The notes: generated from the letters alone by a model not told the origin. Counted from the first letter of the stretch, positions 16,074 through 25,633 are shown. The stretch: DNA of 64,000 bases from JAPYTY01 sp036338435 (GCA_036338435.1 JAYZCG010000037.1:37994-101993); one strand, 5' to 3'. Made by a program: numbers and translations.

Positions 16074-17483
16074 CTAGAAGAGCTCTAATTTAATGGTTAA
16101 GAATTCTTTTGGGTTTTCCCGAAAATCATAGAGTAGCTTAAGCATTTCAGCTGAGACTGCATTGAGATTCTGGTAGAGTTGCTCGTCGTTGGCTAAGCGC
16201 CCCAAAGTACCTTTACCTTGCTGCATATTTTCGACAAGTACTGCAATTTGATCAAGTGATTGGCTCAGATTTTGGTACAGTTGGTCATCCTTTGCCAATT
16301 TCCCCAAGGTTCCCTTACCTTCTTCGATGCGCTGAGTGATGGTTACAATATTCTCCACCAGATTGTCACTCTTGTCATATATGGAGGAATCGTTGACCAA
16401 TTTACCCAAGGTTCCCTCGCTTTGATCAATTTGGACCAGGATATCTCGCAAACGGCCTGTTGATTCGCTGATTTCATCATAAACTTCGTGTTTCTGGATT
16501 AATTGGGCAAGGGTTCCCTCTCCTTCTTTGAAGTCGCGAACCAACTGTGTAGTTTGTTCCACTGTTTGAATAGCACTCACTAGTGCCCGATTTAAATTGT
16601 CATAGAATGCAGAGTCATTGAAGAAGGTTCCTACCGAACCTTGACCCTCAGCTAGAGGCTGAAAAATCTGGGTTAGTTTGTCGGAAAGGCCAGACAGGTT
16701 TGCTAGGACGTCGTCTGCTCCCGTTATGATCTCCTGGAAACCAGGTTGGCTGGTTCCGGTGATTAAAACAACCTCACGTACTGTAGTACCTATTAATCCT
16801 TCAATGGTTTCTTCAACTACGATGGGCGGACCATCACTTCTTCCCAGAGATATCTCAATGTATTTATCTCCGAGCAGGCCAATGGATCCGAGAGAGATAT
16901 GACTATCTTTTTTGATCCAATCACGATACTCAGATCTAATTTCAGCCGACACAATAATATTTTGGAGGTTGGAGCGATCCTTTATAATTTCTTCGCGTAT
17001 ACTTCCCAAGTTACCTTTTTGGCGTCTAAGTTGTCGCTCGAGTTCCTCGACTTTGTCCTTGGCAATTCTAGTTGGGTGAGTCTTATCTCCCTGCTCTTGT
17101 AGAACTTGAGCATATTCTTGTTGTGCCTGGATCAGGAGCTCTTCACTTGCCGGAATTTCCATCTCCAGTTCTTGTATTTGCTGAGTTTTGAGATCAATTT
17201 GTTCGAGAAGTATTTGGTTGGATTGAATATCGGGGATTTCGCTATTCCGAGAAATCTGAACATCGACGACATTGCCCACTTCGACGCCTGCCAGCAACAC
17301 AATATCACCGGGTTTTAATCCCGAGACGTTGTTCAAGTAGGTTTTAGCGTAAAACGTGTCCTCCAGTAGGCCCACCTGTGTTCCAATGGTAAAGATAGCG
17401 GTGCCTAAAATAATACAGGTGACCAAGATGAAGATTCCCACCTTGAGTTCTGAAAAATTTGGTCTACTATCTTGTGAGTTCAT
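16074..17483 (-). CDS. mlaD: MlaD-type MCE protein with coiled-coil insertion
   Basis: Periplasmic substrate-binding component of an Mla-type lipid transporter. An N-terminal anchor (residues 14-34) is followed by the first half of the MCE domain (VSGLKPGDIVLLAGVEVG, 53-70) and its second half (SIGLLGDKYIEIS, 200-212). Between them lies a charged insertion of about 90 residues (85-172) with coiled-coil character. The C-terminal part (280-445) holds five repeats built around EGxGTLGKLxxDxxLY, about 34 residues apart. 469 residues, far longer than E. coli MlaD (183). Start overlaps the mlaF stop by four bases. Confidence 0.88.
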   Translation of the reverse strand: MNSQDSRPNFSELKVGIFILVTCIILGTAIFTIGTQVGLLEDTFYAKTYLNNVSGLKPGDIVLLAGVEVGNVVDVQISRNSEIPDIQSNQILLEQIDLKTQQIQELEMEIPASEELLIQAQQEYAQVLQEQGDKTHPTRIAKDKVEELERQLRRQKGNLGSIREEIIKDRSNLQNIIVSAEIRSEYRDWIKKDSHISLGSIGLLGDKYIEISLGRSDGPPIVVEETIEGLIGTTVREVVLITGTSQPGFQEIITGADDVLANLSGLSDKLTQIFQPLAEGQGSVGTFFNDSAFYDNLNRALVSAIQTVEQTTQLVRDFKEGEGTLAQLIQKHEVYDEISESTGRLRDILVQIDQSEGTLGKLVNDSSIYDKSDNLVENIVTITQRIEEGKGTLGKLAKDDQLYQNLSQSLDQIAVLVENMQQGKGTLGRLANDEQLYQNLNAVSAEMLKLLYDFRENPKEFLTIKLELF

Positions 17484-18325
17484 TGGTTCACCTCACCGTT
17501 TGACCCTTCATCTGGGTAGAAGGTCCATGACAGGAAATCCTGAATATATGAATCTTCTGAATTTTGAAGCATTTCATTGTTCCCCTCAAAAACCGTAGCG
17601 CCATCTTTCAACATCACAAAACGAGTATTTGAGGGACGAAAATCTTTGTCATTATCAGTTCTAAAGACTACCTCCCGATCAGCTTGGAGATCTGCAGATT
17701 CCCTGGCCAGTGTGATGGCCATGTGCAAGTCATGTGTAACAACAATGGAAGAAACATCCTCTAGATCACGAAGCTTCATGATTAGTTCGCAAATGGTGCG
17801 GCTCGTAATGGGATCTAGTCCGGCCGTAGGAGCATCATAGAGCAGAATGGGAGGATTTTCCACTAGAGCTCGTGCAATTCCTACCCGCTGAATCATTCCC
17901 CCAGAAAGTTCGGAAGGGAATTTGTCGATTGCATTTTCCAGTCCTATGAATCCAAGCAATCGGTGCACTGTGTCATCTATGTCCTTCTCCCCGTATGTTG
18001 CACTTTCTCGCATGCGGTAGGAGACGTTCTCACCTACTGTCAAGGAATCAAACAGTGCTCCCTCCTGGAAAATAATGCCGATGGTTTTGCGGATGTCCAT
18101 TAACTCCAATTCTGACAGACTGGTTATCTCTTTGTCTCCAACAAACACTCGGCCTGAGTCTGGTTTAATCAAACCCAAGACCATCCGGAGAAGAGTTGTT
18201 TTTCCTGAGCCTCCTTTCCCCAGCACAACCTTTGTTTCACCAGACTGTACGTCTAAGTTGAAGTCCTTGAACACCACACGTTCACCAAAGGATTTGTACA
18301 CGTGCTCAAAGCGGATGACACTCAT
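17480..18325 (-). CDS. mlaF: MlaF-type ABC ATPase lacking the Walker B glutamate
   Basis: ATP-binding subunit of the lipid transporter. Walker A GKGGSGKTT (36-44), Q-loop Gln87, signature LSGGM (140-144) and H-loop His198 are present. Walker B reads ILLYDAPTAGLD: the catalytic glutamate after Asp164 is Ala165 (codon GCT). A region of about 20 residues after 210 (ADLQADREVV, DNDKDFRPSN) is longer than usual. It lies between mlaE (adjacent, no gap) and mlaD (4-nt overlap). Either catalysis is altered or a different residue serves as base. Confidence 0.9.
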   Translation of the reverse strand: MSVIRFEHVYKSFGERVVFKDFNLDVQSGETKVVLGKGGSGKTTLLRMVLGLIKPDSGRVFVGDKEITSLSELELMDIRKTIGIIFQEGALFDSLTVGENVSYRMRESATYGEKDIDDTVHRLLGFIGLENAIDKFPSELSGGMIQRVGIARALVENPPILLYDAPTAGLDPITSRTICELIMKLRDLEDVSSIVVTHDLHMAITLARESADLQADREVVFRTDNDKDFRPSNTRFVMLKDGATVFEGNNEMLQNSEDSYIQDFLSWTFYPDEGSNGEVNQ

Positions 18326-19081
18326 TTATCTAAGCTCCATCATTAGTCTGCTGATAAAAAAATCTGTGATGATCACGAGTACAGAGGAGATCACCACTGC
18401 TCGAGTCGTGGATCGACCCACTCCACGAGTACCCCCAACCGTGTACAAGCCATGGTAGCAGCCAATAATTCCAATGATAAATCCGAAAGCCAATGGTTTC
18501 AGCAGTCCCTCAAGGGCATCATTGTAGGTCAACGAGCGTAGGGCAATACTCCAGTATAGAGAAGTATTGAGATGCAATGTGTAGAGGGACACAAGCCACC
18601 CTCCAATCAACCCAAAAAGATCAGCCACCACTGTGAGCAATGGGACCATCATGGTAGTGGCAATCAGTCGTGGAGCTACAAGTTTTTTGATAGGATCAGT
18701 CCCTAAAGCCCTCATGGCATCAACCTGGTGGGTAACGACCATGGAGCCTAGTTGAGACGCAATGCCTGAACCTACACGACCGGCAAGCATCAATCCTGTT
18801 ACGACCGGTCCTAGCTCTCGGATTAAAGACAAAGAAACCAACTGTCCTGTAAGATTAATGGCTCCAAATGACTTCAGTGATTTTGCAGACTGGAGCGATA
18901 GGACTCCCCCGGTGAAATAACCTGTCAGCATGATGATAAGTATAGAACCGATACCGATCACCTCCATCTGTCTCAGGATGTCATCAAAGTAACGGGGCTT
19001 TCGTCCCAGACTGGTCACAGCGCGATATGATAGGAGGGTAACTTCCTGGATTTCCCTCAGTGCTTGGTATAATAATCTCAT
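18326..19081 (-). CDS. mlaE: MlaE-type lipid ABC transporter permease
   Basis: A 251-residue permease with the MlaE signature: helix with GYFTGGVLSLQS, RELGPVVTGLMLAGRVGSG, and DAMRALGTDPIKKLVAPRL. First gene of the minus-strand mlaE-mlaF-mlaD-phosphatidyltransferase operon, divergent from aroC. It forms the inner-membrane channel through which phospholipid is passed to or from the MCE protein. No mlaB or mlaC follows, as in many non-proteobacterial Mla loci. Confidence 0.92.
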   Translation of the reverse strand: MRLLYQALREIQEVTLLSYRAVTSLGRKPRYFDDILRQMEVIGIGSILIIMLTGYFTGGVLSLQSAKSLKSFGAINLTGQLVSLSLIRELGPVVTGLMLAGRVGSGIASQLGSMVVTHQVDAMRALGTDPIKKLVAPRLIATTMMVPLLTVVADLFGLIGGWLVSLYTLHLNTSLYWSIALRSLTYNDALEGLLKPLAFGFIIGIIGCYHGLYTVGGTRGVGRSTTRAVVISSVLVIITDFFISRLMMELR

Positions 19082-19091
19082 CTACCCTAGT

Positions 19092-19121
19092 ATTGTAGAC
19101 TGATGGGGAAAACGGGCTCAA
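19092..19121 (-). promoter_or_regulatory. Probable promoter of the mla operon
   Basis: On the minus strand: TTGAGC (19116-19121), an 18-base spacer, then TACAAT (19092-19097). The -10 ends ten bases before the mlaE ATG, giving a leader of only a few bases. It lies in the 100-base divergent gap with aroC. Confidence 0.45.
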
Positions 19122-19181
19122 CTATTCAAGTAAGATAGTGCTAAACTAAATCTTTCAACTTTGAGCTAATAGGCGGACAAA

Positions 19182-20351
19182 ATGCTTCGATTTTTTACAT
19201 CCGGGGAGTCACATGGCCAGGCACTTGTTTCTATTGTAGAGGGATTTCCGGCCAACGTATCACTAGACGTGGGCTTTATTAACGCTGAATTGAAGCGCAG
19301 AATGGGAGGATACGGGCGAGGGGCCCGGATGAAAATTGAGAGTGATGAGATTGAGATTTTAGCTGGAGTCAGACACGGTTACACACTCGGATCTCCTATT
19401 GCATTTGTAATTCGCAACCGCGACTGGGTGAACTGGATAGGGACCATGTCGTCAGAGCCAGATCCCGAAGGGGCTAAGAAACGCCGTGTCACCCGTCCTC
19501 GCCCAGGTCATGCAGATTTAGTAGGGACCCAAAAGTACCAGTTTAAGGATATGAGAAATGTCTTGGAACGTTCCAGTGCTAGGGAGACTACTTCCCGTGT
19601 AGGGGTGGGGGCCTTGTGTAAACTTTTATTGAAGGAACTTGGAATAGTCGTTTACAGTCATACCATTAGCATCAAGGCAGTACATCTTTCTGACGAGGGG
19701 CTGGAGAAGGTATCCAAGGACTCAATCCCACAAATCGAATCTTCCGAGATGCGTTGTGTGGATCCCTCTCTGGATGAAGAAATGAAAAGAGCGGTTGATC
19801 AGGCTATTGAGAAGGGCGAAACGGTGGGAGGAACTTTTGAAATAAGGGTTATAGGAGTGCCCCCAGGTGTTGGAAGTTATGTTCACTGGGATCGAAAACT
19901 GGATGGGCAACTTGCCCAGGCCATCATGTCGATTAATGCAATAAAGGGAGTTGATGTGGGTAGCGGGTTAGAAGCAGACCCATATGGAAGTCAGTTCCAC
20001 GATGAAATTTTTTATGATGGGAAAGCTCGACAATTTTATCGAAAGACGAACCATGCGGGAGGGATCGAAGGAGGAACCTCGAACGGTGAAGAAATAATTG
20101 TTCGAGGCACTGTTAAGCCAATTCCCACATTGCGTAAGCCTTTGATGTCTGTTGACTTTGAGAGTAAGGAACCCTTTGAAGCACAGTATGAGCGTTCCGA
20201 CACCTGTATTGTTCCGGCTGCAGGAGTCGTTGGAGAGGCTATGGTTAGTATCGTTTTGGCACAGGCTATCCAGGAGAAGTTTGGAGGAGATACCATCCAA
20301 GAAATCCAGACAAATCTCACGAGCTATCGTAATACCCTGCGGGAAATGTAG
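19182..20351 (+). CDS. aroC: Chorismate synthase
   Basis: Last step of the shikimate pathway: 5-enolpyruvylshikimate-3-phosphate to chorismate, FMN dependent. Family signatures are visible: SGESHGQALV near the N-terminus, RPGHADLVGTQKY, and RSSARETTSRV in the middle, plus HAGGIEGGTSNGEEI towards the C-terminus. 389 residues, typical of the longer bacterial form. Starts the long plus-strand run aroC-def-fmt-rsmB and diverges from the mla operon. Confidence 0.96.
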   Translation: MLRFFTSGESHGQALVSIVEGFPANVSLDVGFINAELKRRMGGYGRGARMKIESDEIEILAGVRHGYTLGSPIAFVIRNRDWVNWIGTMSSEPDPEGAKKRRVTRPRPGHADLVGTQKYQFKDMRNVLERSSARETTSRVGVGALCKLLLKELGIVVYSHTISIKAVHLSDEGLEKVSKDSIPQIESSEMRCVDPSLDEEMKRAVDQAIEKGETVGGTFEIRVIGVPPGVGSYVHWDRKLDGQLAQAIMSINAIKGVDVGSGLEADPYGSQFHDEIFYDGKARQFYRKTNHAGGIEGGTSNGEEIIVRGTVKPIPTLRKPLMSVDFESKEPFEAQYERSDTCIVPAAGVVGEAMVSIVLAQAIQEKFGGDTIQEIQTNLTSYRNTLREM

Positions 20352-20359
20352 AAGTCTAA

Positions 20360-20869
20360 ATGATTCGTACCATCCTTAAATACGGAGCCCCCGAACTTGG
20401 CACTGAAAGTCGTCCCATTACCCAGGTCAACAATGAAGTCAAGGCCCTGGCGAAGGACATGTTGGAAACGATGTATGCAGCTCCGGGCGTTGGTCTCGCA
20501 GCGCCTCAGGTAGGAGTTAATGTTCGTTTGATTGTTGTTGATATCTCAGGAGGAGAGGAGAAAGGCCATCAGGTCGTTCTCATGAACCCAGAAATTATCA
20601 AGCAGGAGGGGAGTCAAGAAGGGGAAGAGGGATGTCTAAGTATTCCTGGATTTACTGCGGTGATTGAGCGTCCTAGCAGTGTAGTCGTTTCGGCTCAGGA
20701 TCTTGAAGGAAATCCGCGCGAAATAGAAGCTGATGGGCTTTTGGCACGTGTTTTGTGTCATGAAGTAGATCACCTGAATGGCATTCTTTACCTGGATCTT
20801 ATATCGAAATTGAAGCGAGATCTGATTAAAAGAAAAATCAAAAAACTTATTCGTGCTGGGGAGTGGTAA
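20360..20869 (+). CDS. def: Peptide deformylase
   Basis: Removes formyl from the N-terminal methionine of new proteins. All three motifs are present: GVGLAAPQ, EEGCLSIP (metal-binding Cys) and HEVDHLNG (two His and the catalytic Glu). 169 residues. It follows aroC by eight bases and its TAA overlaps the fmt ATG by one base, the classical def-fmt pairing. Confidence 0.96.
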   Translation: MIRTILKYGAPELGTESRPITQVNNEVKALAKDMLETMYAAPGVGLAAPQVGVNVRLIVVDISGGEEKGHQVVLMNPEIIKQEGSQEGEEGCLSIPGFTAVIERPSSVVVSAQDLEGNPREIEADGLLARVLCHEVDHLNGILYLDLISKLKRDLIKRKIKKLIRAGEW

Positions 20870-21828
20870 TGCGTGTGGTGTTCCTGGGGACACCAGGTTT
20901 CGCTGTTCCTTCTCTTCGTGCACTGCACAGCTGCACTGAGCCTGTCTGTGAACTAGTGGGTGTTGTCACTCAGCCTGATCGTCCTGCGGGACGGGGACAG
21001 AAGCTAACTCCCTCACCCGTGAAGATGCTGGCGACAGAATATGGCATACCTGTTTTCCAGCCTGAGTGTCTGCGCAGCGGTGATGTCGCACAGAAATTTG
21101 TAGAACAAGTCAATCCTCACTTAATGATCGTGGTCGCCTTTGGTCAGATCTTAGAGCCTGAGTTGTTTAGTTATCCTCCATTAGGAACTCTGAACGTTCA
21201 TGCTTCTCTACTTCCTAAGTATCGGGGTGCTGCCCCGGTCGTTCATGCTCTCTTAAATGGAGAGCATGAAACCGGCGTCACGATCATGAAAATTAACGAA
21301 GGCATGGATACCGGAGCAATCCTGTCCCAGTCTACGGTAAAAGTGGGAAGTGACACCAACGCTGCAGAACTGGAAAAAGTTTTGGCGCATCAGGGAGCTG
21401 AATTGTTAATACAAACTATTTCGGGCTATGCAACTGGGGAAATCAACCCTGTTTTTCAGAACAGTGAACAAGTAACGTATGCCCCTCGAATTGGAAAAGG
21501 AGATGTTCGGATTGATTGGAGTTGGGATTCCTTGCAAATTCACAACAGGGTTAGAGCCCTGAATCCACGCCCAGTGGCAACTACAAACTTCCGTGGTAAG
21601 ACGGTCAAGATTTGGCGAACGTCGATGGTCCAGGAGAAAGTAAAGGACCTTGATGGATGTCACTCTCCGGGGGTTATCTTGAGTCTTGACCGCCAGAAGC
21701 TACTTGTGGCTTGTGGTGGAGGGTGTTGTGTGTTGATTGAGGAACTCCAAATGCCAAATCGGAGACGTATTTCTGCTGGTGAATTTATTAATGGGATGAC
21801 GCCTGAGGTAGGGGAGGCCTTTACTTGA
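20869..21828 (+). CDS. fmt: Methionyl-tRNA formyltransferase
   Basis: Formylates Met-tRNAfMet with 10-formyl-THF. MRVVFLGTPGFAVPSL at the N-terminus and the catalytic HASLLPKYRGAAPV region are typical, and the C-terminal tRNA-binding OB domain follows. The ATG in the TAATG overlap with def is preferred to a GTG six bases upstream. About 319 residues. Its TGA overlaps the rsmB start (TTGA). Confidence 0.96.
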   Translation: MRVVFLGTPGFAVPSLRALHSCTEPVCELVGVVTQPDRPAGRGQKLTPSPVKMLATEYGIPVFQPECLRSGDVAQKFVEQVNPHLMIVVAFGQILEPELFSYPPLGTLNVHASLLPKYRGAAPVVHALLNGEHETGVTIMKINEGMDTGAILSQSTVKVGSDTNAAELEKVLAHQGAELLIQTISGYATGEINPVFQNSEQVTYAPRIGKGDVRIDWSWDSLQIHNRVRALNPRPVATTNFRGKTVKIWRTSMVQEKVKDLDGCHSPGVILSLDRQKLLVACGGGCCVLIEELQMPNRRRISAGEFINGMTPEVGEAFT

Positions 21829-23099
21829 AAAGTACCCCCCGCTCTCTCGCTGTAGGTTTCTTGACTGATCTTTTCAACGATCACAGGCATCTTGATTCTC
21901 TAAGCCAAAACACTGAATTCCTAGATTTTGATTCGCGCGATCGTCGTTTTGTAACCGAATTAGTCTACGGAGTGTTGAGAAATCTCAAACTACTGGATCA
22001 TTACCTGGAAAGCTTGTCACACACAACATTAAAAGAATTGGACGCGACCGTACTGTGGATATTAAGGGTGGCTCTGTATCAAATAGAGTTTCTGCGCACT
22101 CCAAATCATGCTGTAGTGAATGAGGCTGTTGAGACATGTCGCCGATTCCGCAAGGCATCTGCCCATAGCTTTGTGAACGCAATTTTGAGAGGCTTCTTAC
22201 GTGAGAGAATCCCACTCCCAAAAGGTGAGTCTAGTAGTGATTTAGCAGTGCGTTTCAGTCATCCTGAATGGCTCGTCAAGCGATTTTTAAACCGATATGG
22301 CATCAAGCAAACCATAGCTTTACTCAAGCGGAACAATCAGCCGCCTTCATCAGTACATTGGGTCAACGTCTTCATGACTGATTTGCCGTCTCTTTGCAAG
22401 GAGCTTGAAGAAGACCAGATTACCTACGAGGTACATTCCTATTTACCTAACTGTATAAGTATCCAATCCTCGGGGTTTGTCGAACATCCAGCTTATCAGG
22501 AGGGACGATGTTTCCGTATGGATGCAGCCAGTCAGGAGGTGGCCTACCTAGAAAATCTAACTAATCGGAAGGTGCTGGGGGATTTCTGCTGTGCCCCAGG
22601 GGGTAAGTCCTTTCTGATCGCTTCCCAGATGGAGGATGGGGCCAAGTTATTTTGTTGTGAGGTGAATTTTTCACGTCTCCTGGAGACGGACAATCGAGCG
22701 CAATTTCTCAATGTCCCTAATCTGAATCTGATCAATGCGGATCTCAGCGTTCACCCCCCTTTTAAGGAGATATTTGATTTTGTCCTTTTGGATGTCCCTT
22801 GTAGTGGGATTGGTACGTTACGTTCCAATCCTGACATTCGGTGGAAAATTCTTGAAAAGGACCTGAATCGATTCCATGACTTGCAGGTGTCTATACTCCA
22901 GAATGGGTTTTCCTCTATCCGTCCTGGTGGACAACTTACCTATTCCACCTGTTCGACTGAGCCTGAGGAAAACGAATGTGTTATTGAGGAATTCCTGGCC
23001 CACGAGAAAAGAGCGTTAGCAATCGGAGAGTTTCATCGAACTTTTCCAGAGCCGCACCTGGGAGATTGTTTCTTTGCAGCACGTATTAGACACATATGA
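21825..23099 (+). CDS. rsmB: 16S rRNA m5C967 methyltransferase RsmB
   Basis: An N-terminal NusB-like helical domain (about residues 5-135) is followed by a Rossmann methyltransferase domain. SAM site CCAPGGKSF and both conserved cysteines (DVPCSGIGTL and YSTCSTEPEEN) are present. 424 residues. The start is a TTG overlapping the fmt stop by four bases. The order def-fmt-rsmB is widespread. Confidence 0.93.
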   Translation: MKSTPRSLAVGFLTDLFNDHRHLDSLSQNTEFLDFDSRDRRFVTELVYGVLRNLKLLDHYLESLSHTTLKELDATVLWILRVALYQIEFLRTPNHAVVNEAVETCRRFRKASAHSFVNAILRGFLRERIPLPKGESSSDLAVRFSHPEWLVKRFLNRYGIKQTIALLKRNNQPPSSVHWVNVFMTDLPSLCKELEEDQITYEVHSYLPNCISIQSSGFVEHPAYQEGRCFRMDAASQEVAYLENLTNRKVLGDFCCAPGGKSFLIASQMEDGAKLFCCEVNFSRLLETDNRAQFLNVPNLNLINADLSVHPPFKEIFDFVLLDVPCSGIGTLRSNPDIRWKILEKDLNRFHDLQVSILQNGFSSIRPGGQLTYSTCSTEPEENECVIEEFLAHEKRALAIGEFHRTFPEPHLGDCFFAARIRHI

Positions 23100-23174
23100 A
23101 ACTAATTTGCTAGATTAACTCTGTGCGGTACTGCATTTTAAATGTTAGATCGATGATGTAAGGGGTTAAGTATT

Positions 23175-23918
23175 TTGATACTCAAGGCAAGTAACAATTT
23201 CCAGGAGCGACTGTTGCATGCAGGTAAGTTAATGGTTTTGTTTGGGATTCTTGTTGCTGTAGGGCTTTTTAGTGCCTATGTGGGAATGCGCATTGCCGTG
23301 CGGGGTACAGAAGTTCAAGTGCCTGCCGTTTTGGGACAGTCAGTGGGAGAGGCAGGTCAGTTGTTAAAAGAGGTACACTTGCAAAATGAGGTTATCGGAG
23401 AGCGATTTGACCCTGAGTTTCCAAAGGGAACCATTATTTCCCAGCATCCGCAACCGGGGGGGAGAATGAAGGCTCAGGGTAGGGTCCAACTGATTATTAG
23501 TTTGGGTAAGAAAACAAATCCAGTACCTGATCTGACGGGGGCTTCTTTGCGGGTGGCACGTTTGCTTGCAAGACAGGCTGGATTTGAGTTCGGTAACATT
23601 AGTGAGATCTCTGCTGTGGGGGTCGAAGCGGATCATATTGTTGAGCAATTTCCACCTCCTCAGTCAAGAGATTTTCTGAGTCCTAGGATTGACATCCTGG
23701 TCAGCAAAGGAGATTTGTCTCGTTATGTGATGCCTGATGTGGTGGGGCAGAGTATGAACAAAGTATTACCTTTTTTTAAGAGTAACAAGTTTGCGTTGGA
23801 AAATATCCGATATGTTTCGCTTGCCAATGTTTCTGCTGGGCTAGTCATTAAGCAATTTCCGGAACCTGGCTACCTTTTGATGGGCAAAGATTCGATTAAT
23901 CTGGAGGTGTCGCGCTGA
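23175..23918 (+). CDS. PASTA-domain membrane protein
   Basis: A 247-residue protein with one N-terminal transmembrane helix (about residues 18-38) and three PASTA-like repeats (starting near VQVPAVLGQSVGEA, NPVPDLTGASLRVA and YVMPDVVGQSMNKV), each ending in a GKxxINLxVS-type strand. PASTA domains bind peptidoglycan or muropeptides; here no kinase or penicillin-binding domain is attached. TTG start with AAGGGG upstream. It overlaps rpe by one base. Confidence 0.82.
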   Translation: MILKASNNFQERLLHAGKLMVLFGILVAVGLFSAYVGMRIAVRGTEVQVPAVLGQSVGEAGQLLKEVHLQNEVIGERFDPEFPKGTIISQHPQPGGRMKAQGRVQLIISLGKKTNPVPDLTGASLRVARLLARQAGFEFGNISEISAVGVEADHIVEQFPPPQSRDFLSPRIDILVSKGDLSRYVMPDVVGQSMNKVLPFFKSNKFALENIRYVSLANVSAGLVIKQFPEPGYLLMGKDSINLEVSR

Positions 23919-24580
23919 TGGGTCTAGTGGCTCCTTCGATTCTTTCTGCAGATTTCCTGAATTTGGGTAGTGACGTACGCGTTATGGAGAAGGCAGGAGC
24001 CCAGATGCTCCATGTGGATGTTATGGATGGACATTTCGTCCCCAATTTGAGTATTGGAATCCCGGTTATTAAAGAACTCAGGCGGAGCACAGATCTGCTT
24101 TTAGACGTACACTTGATGATTTCCAATCCCGAAGAAATGTTTTCCCAATATATCAGCGCTGGAGCAGATTATCTCAGTGTGCACTACGAGGCCACCAATC
24201 ATCTGGATCGTTTGGTGGAAAGTATACGAGAAAATGGGGCCCAACCTGGTGTAGTGCTAAATCCCCATACTCCAATCTCGGTATTGGATGAAATTCTTCC
24301 GAAATGTCATCATGTATTGATTATGTCAGTAAACCCAGGATTTGGTGGGCAAGAATTTATTACTAGTAGCTTCAACAAAGTGAGAAAATTAAAGGAATTG
24401 ATTAGTTCGAAGAATCTAGAGATTAAGATCGAGATCGATGGTGGAATGGGACCTGAGAATACTCAGGAGGCCGTTGAGGCTGGGGTTGACATAGTCGTGG
24501 CAGGGTCAGCAATATTCGGATCTAAAAGTCCTGAGAAAGCTTTTCACAAAATGCAACAGGTTGTTGGTAGTTCTACTTAG
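23918..24580 (+). CDS. rpe: Ribulose-phosphate 3-epimerase
   Basis: Pentose phosphate pathway TIM-barrel enzyme. Metal-binding and catalytic segments are clear: APSILSADF, HVDVMDGHFVPN, HLMI, MSVNPGFGGQEF and EIDGGM. 220 residues, normal length. Start overlaps the PASTA gene stop by one base. Confidence 0.96.
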   Translation: MGLVAPSILSADFLNLGSDVRVMEKAGAQMLHVDVMDGHFVPNLSIGIPVIKELRRSTDLLLDVHLMISNPEEMFSQYISAGADYLSVHYEATNHLDRLVESIRENGAQPGVVLNPHTPISVLDEILPKCHHVLIMSVNPGFGGQEFITSSFNKVRKLKELISSKNLEIKIEIDGGMGPENTQEAVEAGVDIVVAGSAIFGSKSPEKAFHKMQQVVGSST

Positions 24581-24586
24581 GTAACA

Positions 24587-25579
24587 ATGCAATTTCTATT
24601 TAGAGTGGCAGTGCTGAGTTTGACGGTTGTGTTGCTTACTTCCTGTGGCCAGAAAAGTGCAGGCCTTCAGGAGGGAGCGGTTGCGCCTGATCAGCAGCTG
24701 TTTGAGACCGGAATGCAATACTTAGAAAAGAATCAGTTTATAAAGGCTCGGTTGGCCTTTCAGACTCTTGTCAACACTTACCCTGATAGCGAGCATACGC
24801 CGGCCTCATTTCTTGCTATAGCTGACTCCTTCTACAAGGAGGCAGGAACTACCAATTTATTGCAGGCCGAGACCCAGTACAAAGATTTCATCATCTTCTA
24901 TCCTACACATCAGATTGCCGATGATGCGCAAATGAAGATAGCTGCTGTTAATGTCCGTCTGATGAGAGAGCCCGACCGTGATTCCACCTATGCCATCAAG
25001 GCCGAAAAAGAATTAGACAAGTTCCTGGAAATTTATCCTGACAGTGAGTTAGCCCCCACAGCGGAAGAGTTTCTATGGGAAGTCCAGGAAAATATGGCTG
25101 ATGGACTTCAAGGTGTTGGAGACTTTTATTTTGAGAAGGATTCCTATCTGGCCTCTGAAAGTAGATATCAAGAAGTACTCGACCGGTATCCTGAATACAG
25201 CAGAGTAGGCACTACGTTGTACCGTCTGGGTCAGTCACTGGAAAACTTGGGCCGTATTGAGGAAGCCGCTGTGTACTATTCAAGATTAGTTTCTGAGTAT
25301 CCATTTAGTGACTACGAAGGGTCGGCAAGAGAACGCTTAGTTCTCCTTGAAAGACCAGTGCCCAAGGTAGACATCAGGCAAGCTGCAACTAACGAGAGAA
25401 AACATGATCGAAGAGTTGACAAAGGATTTTCTGTGCTAGATCCAATTCGCGGTGTTTGGCATATCTTTACCAGTGGACCGGATCCATATGAAGTGGCTCG
25501 TCAGCGTGCAGAAGAACGGAAGCAACGGGAACAGGTTGCCTCTCAACGGAATCCAACCTCCGACAACAAAAATAATTAA
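24587..25579 (+). CDS. bamD: BamD-like outer-membrane assembly lipoprotein
   Basis: Lipoprotein signal with lipobox LTSC (Cys20), then TPR-type helical repeats in the YfiO/BamD arrangement (QLFETGMQYLEKNQFIKARL, then NTYPDSEHTPASFLAIADSF). BamD is an essential partner of BamA in beta-barrel insertion. 330 residues, longer than E. coli BamD (245) because of a polar C-terminal tail. It follows rpe by six bases. Confidence 0.85.
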   Translation: MQFLFRVAVLSLTVVLLTSCGQKSAGLQEGAVAPDQQLFETGMQYLEKNQFIKARLAFQTLVNTYPDSEHTPASFLAIADSFYKEAGTTNLLQAETQYKDFIIFYPTHQIADDAQMKIAAVNVRLMREPDRDSTYAIKAEKELDKFLEIYPDSELAPTAEEFLWEVQENMADGLQGVGDFYFEKDSYLASESRYQEVLDRYPEYSRVGTTLYRLGQSLENLGRIEEAAVYYSRLVSEYPFSDYEGSARERLVLLERPVPKVDIRQAATNERKHDRRVDKGFSVLDPIRGVWHIFTSGPDPYEVARQRAEERKQREQVASQRNPTSDNKNN

Positions 25580-25633
25580 CTCGCGTTATGCATGAGTTTT
25601 TTGTTGCAATCTAGAAACCATCAATCCTGACTA

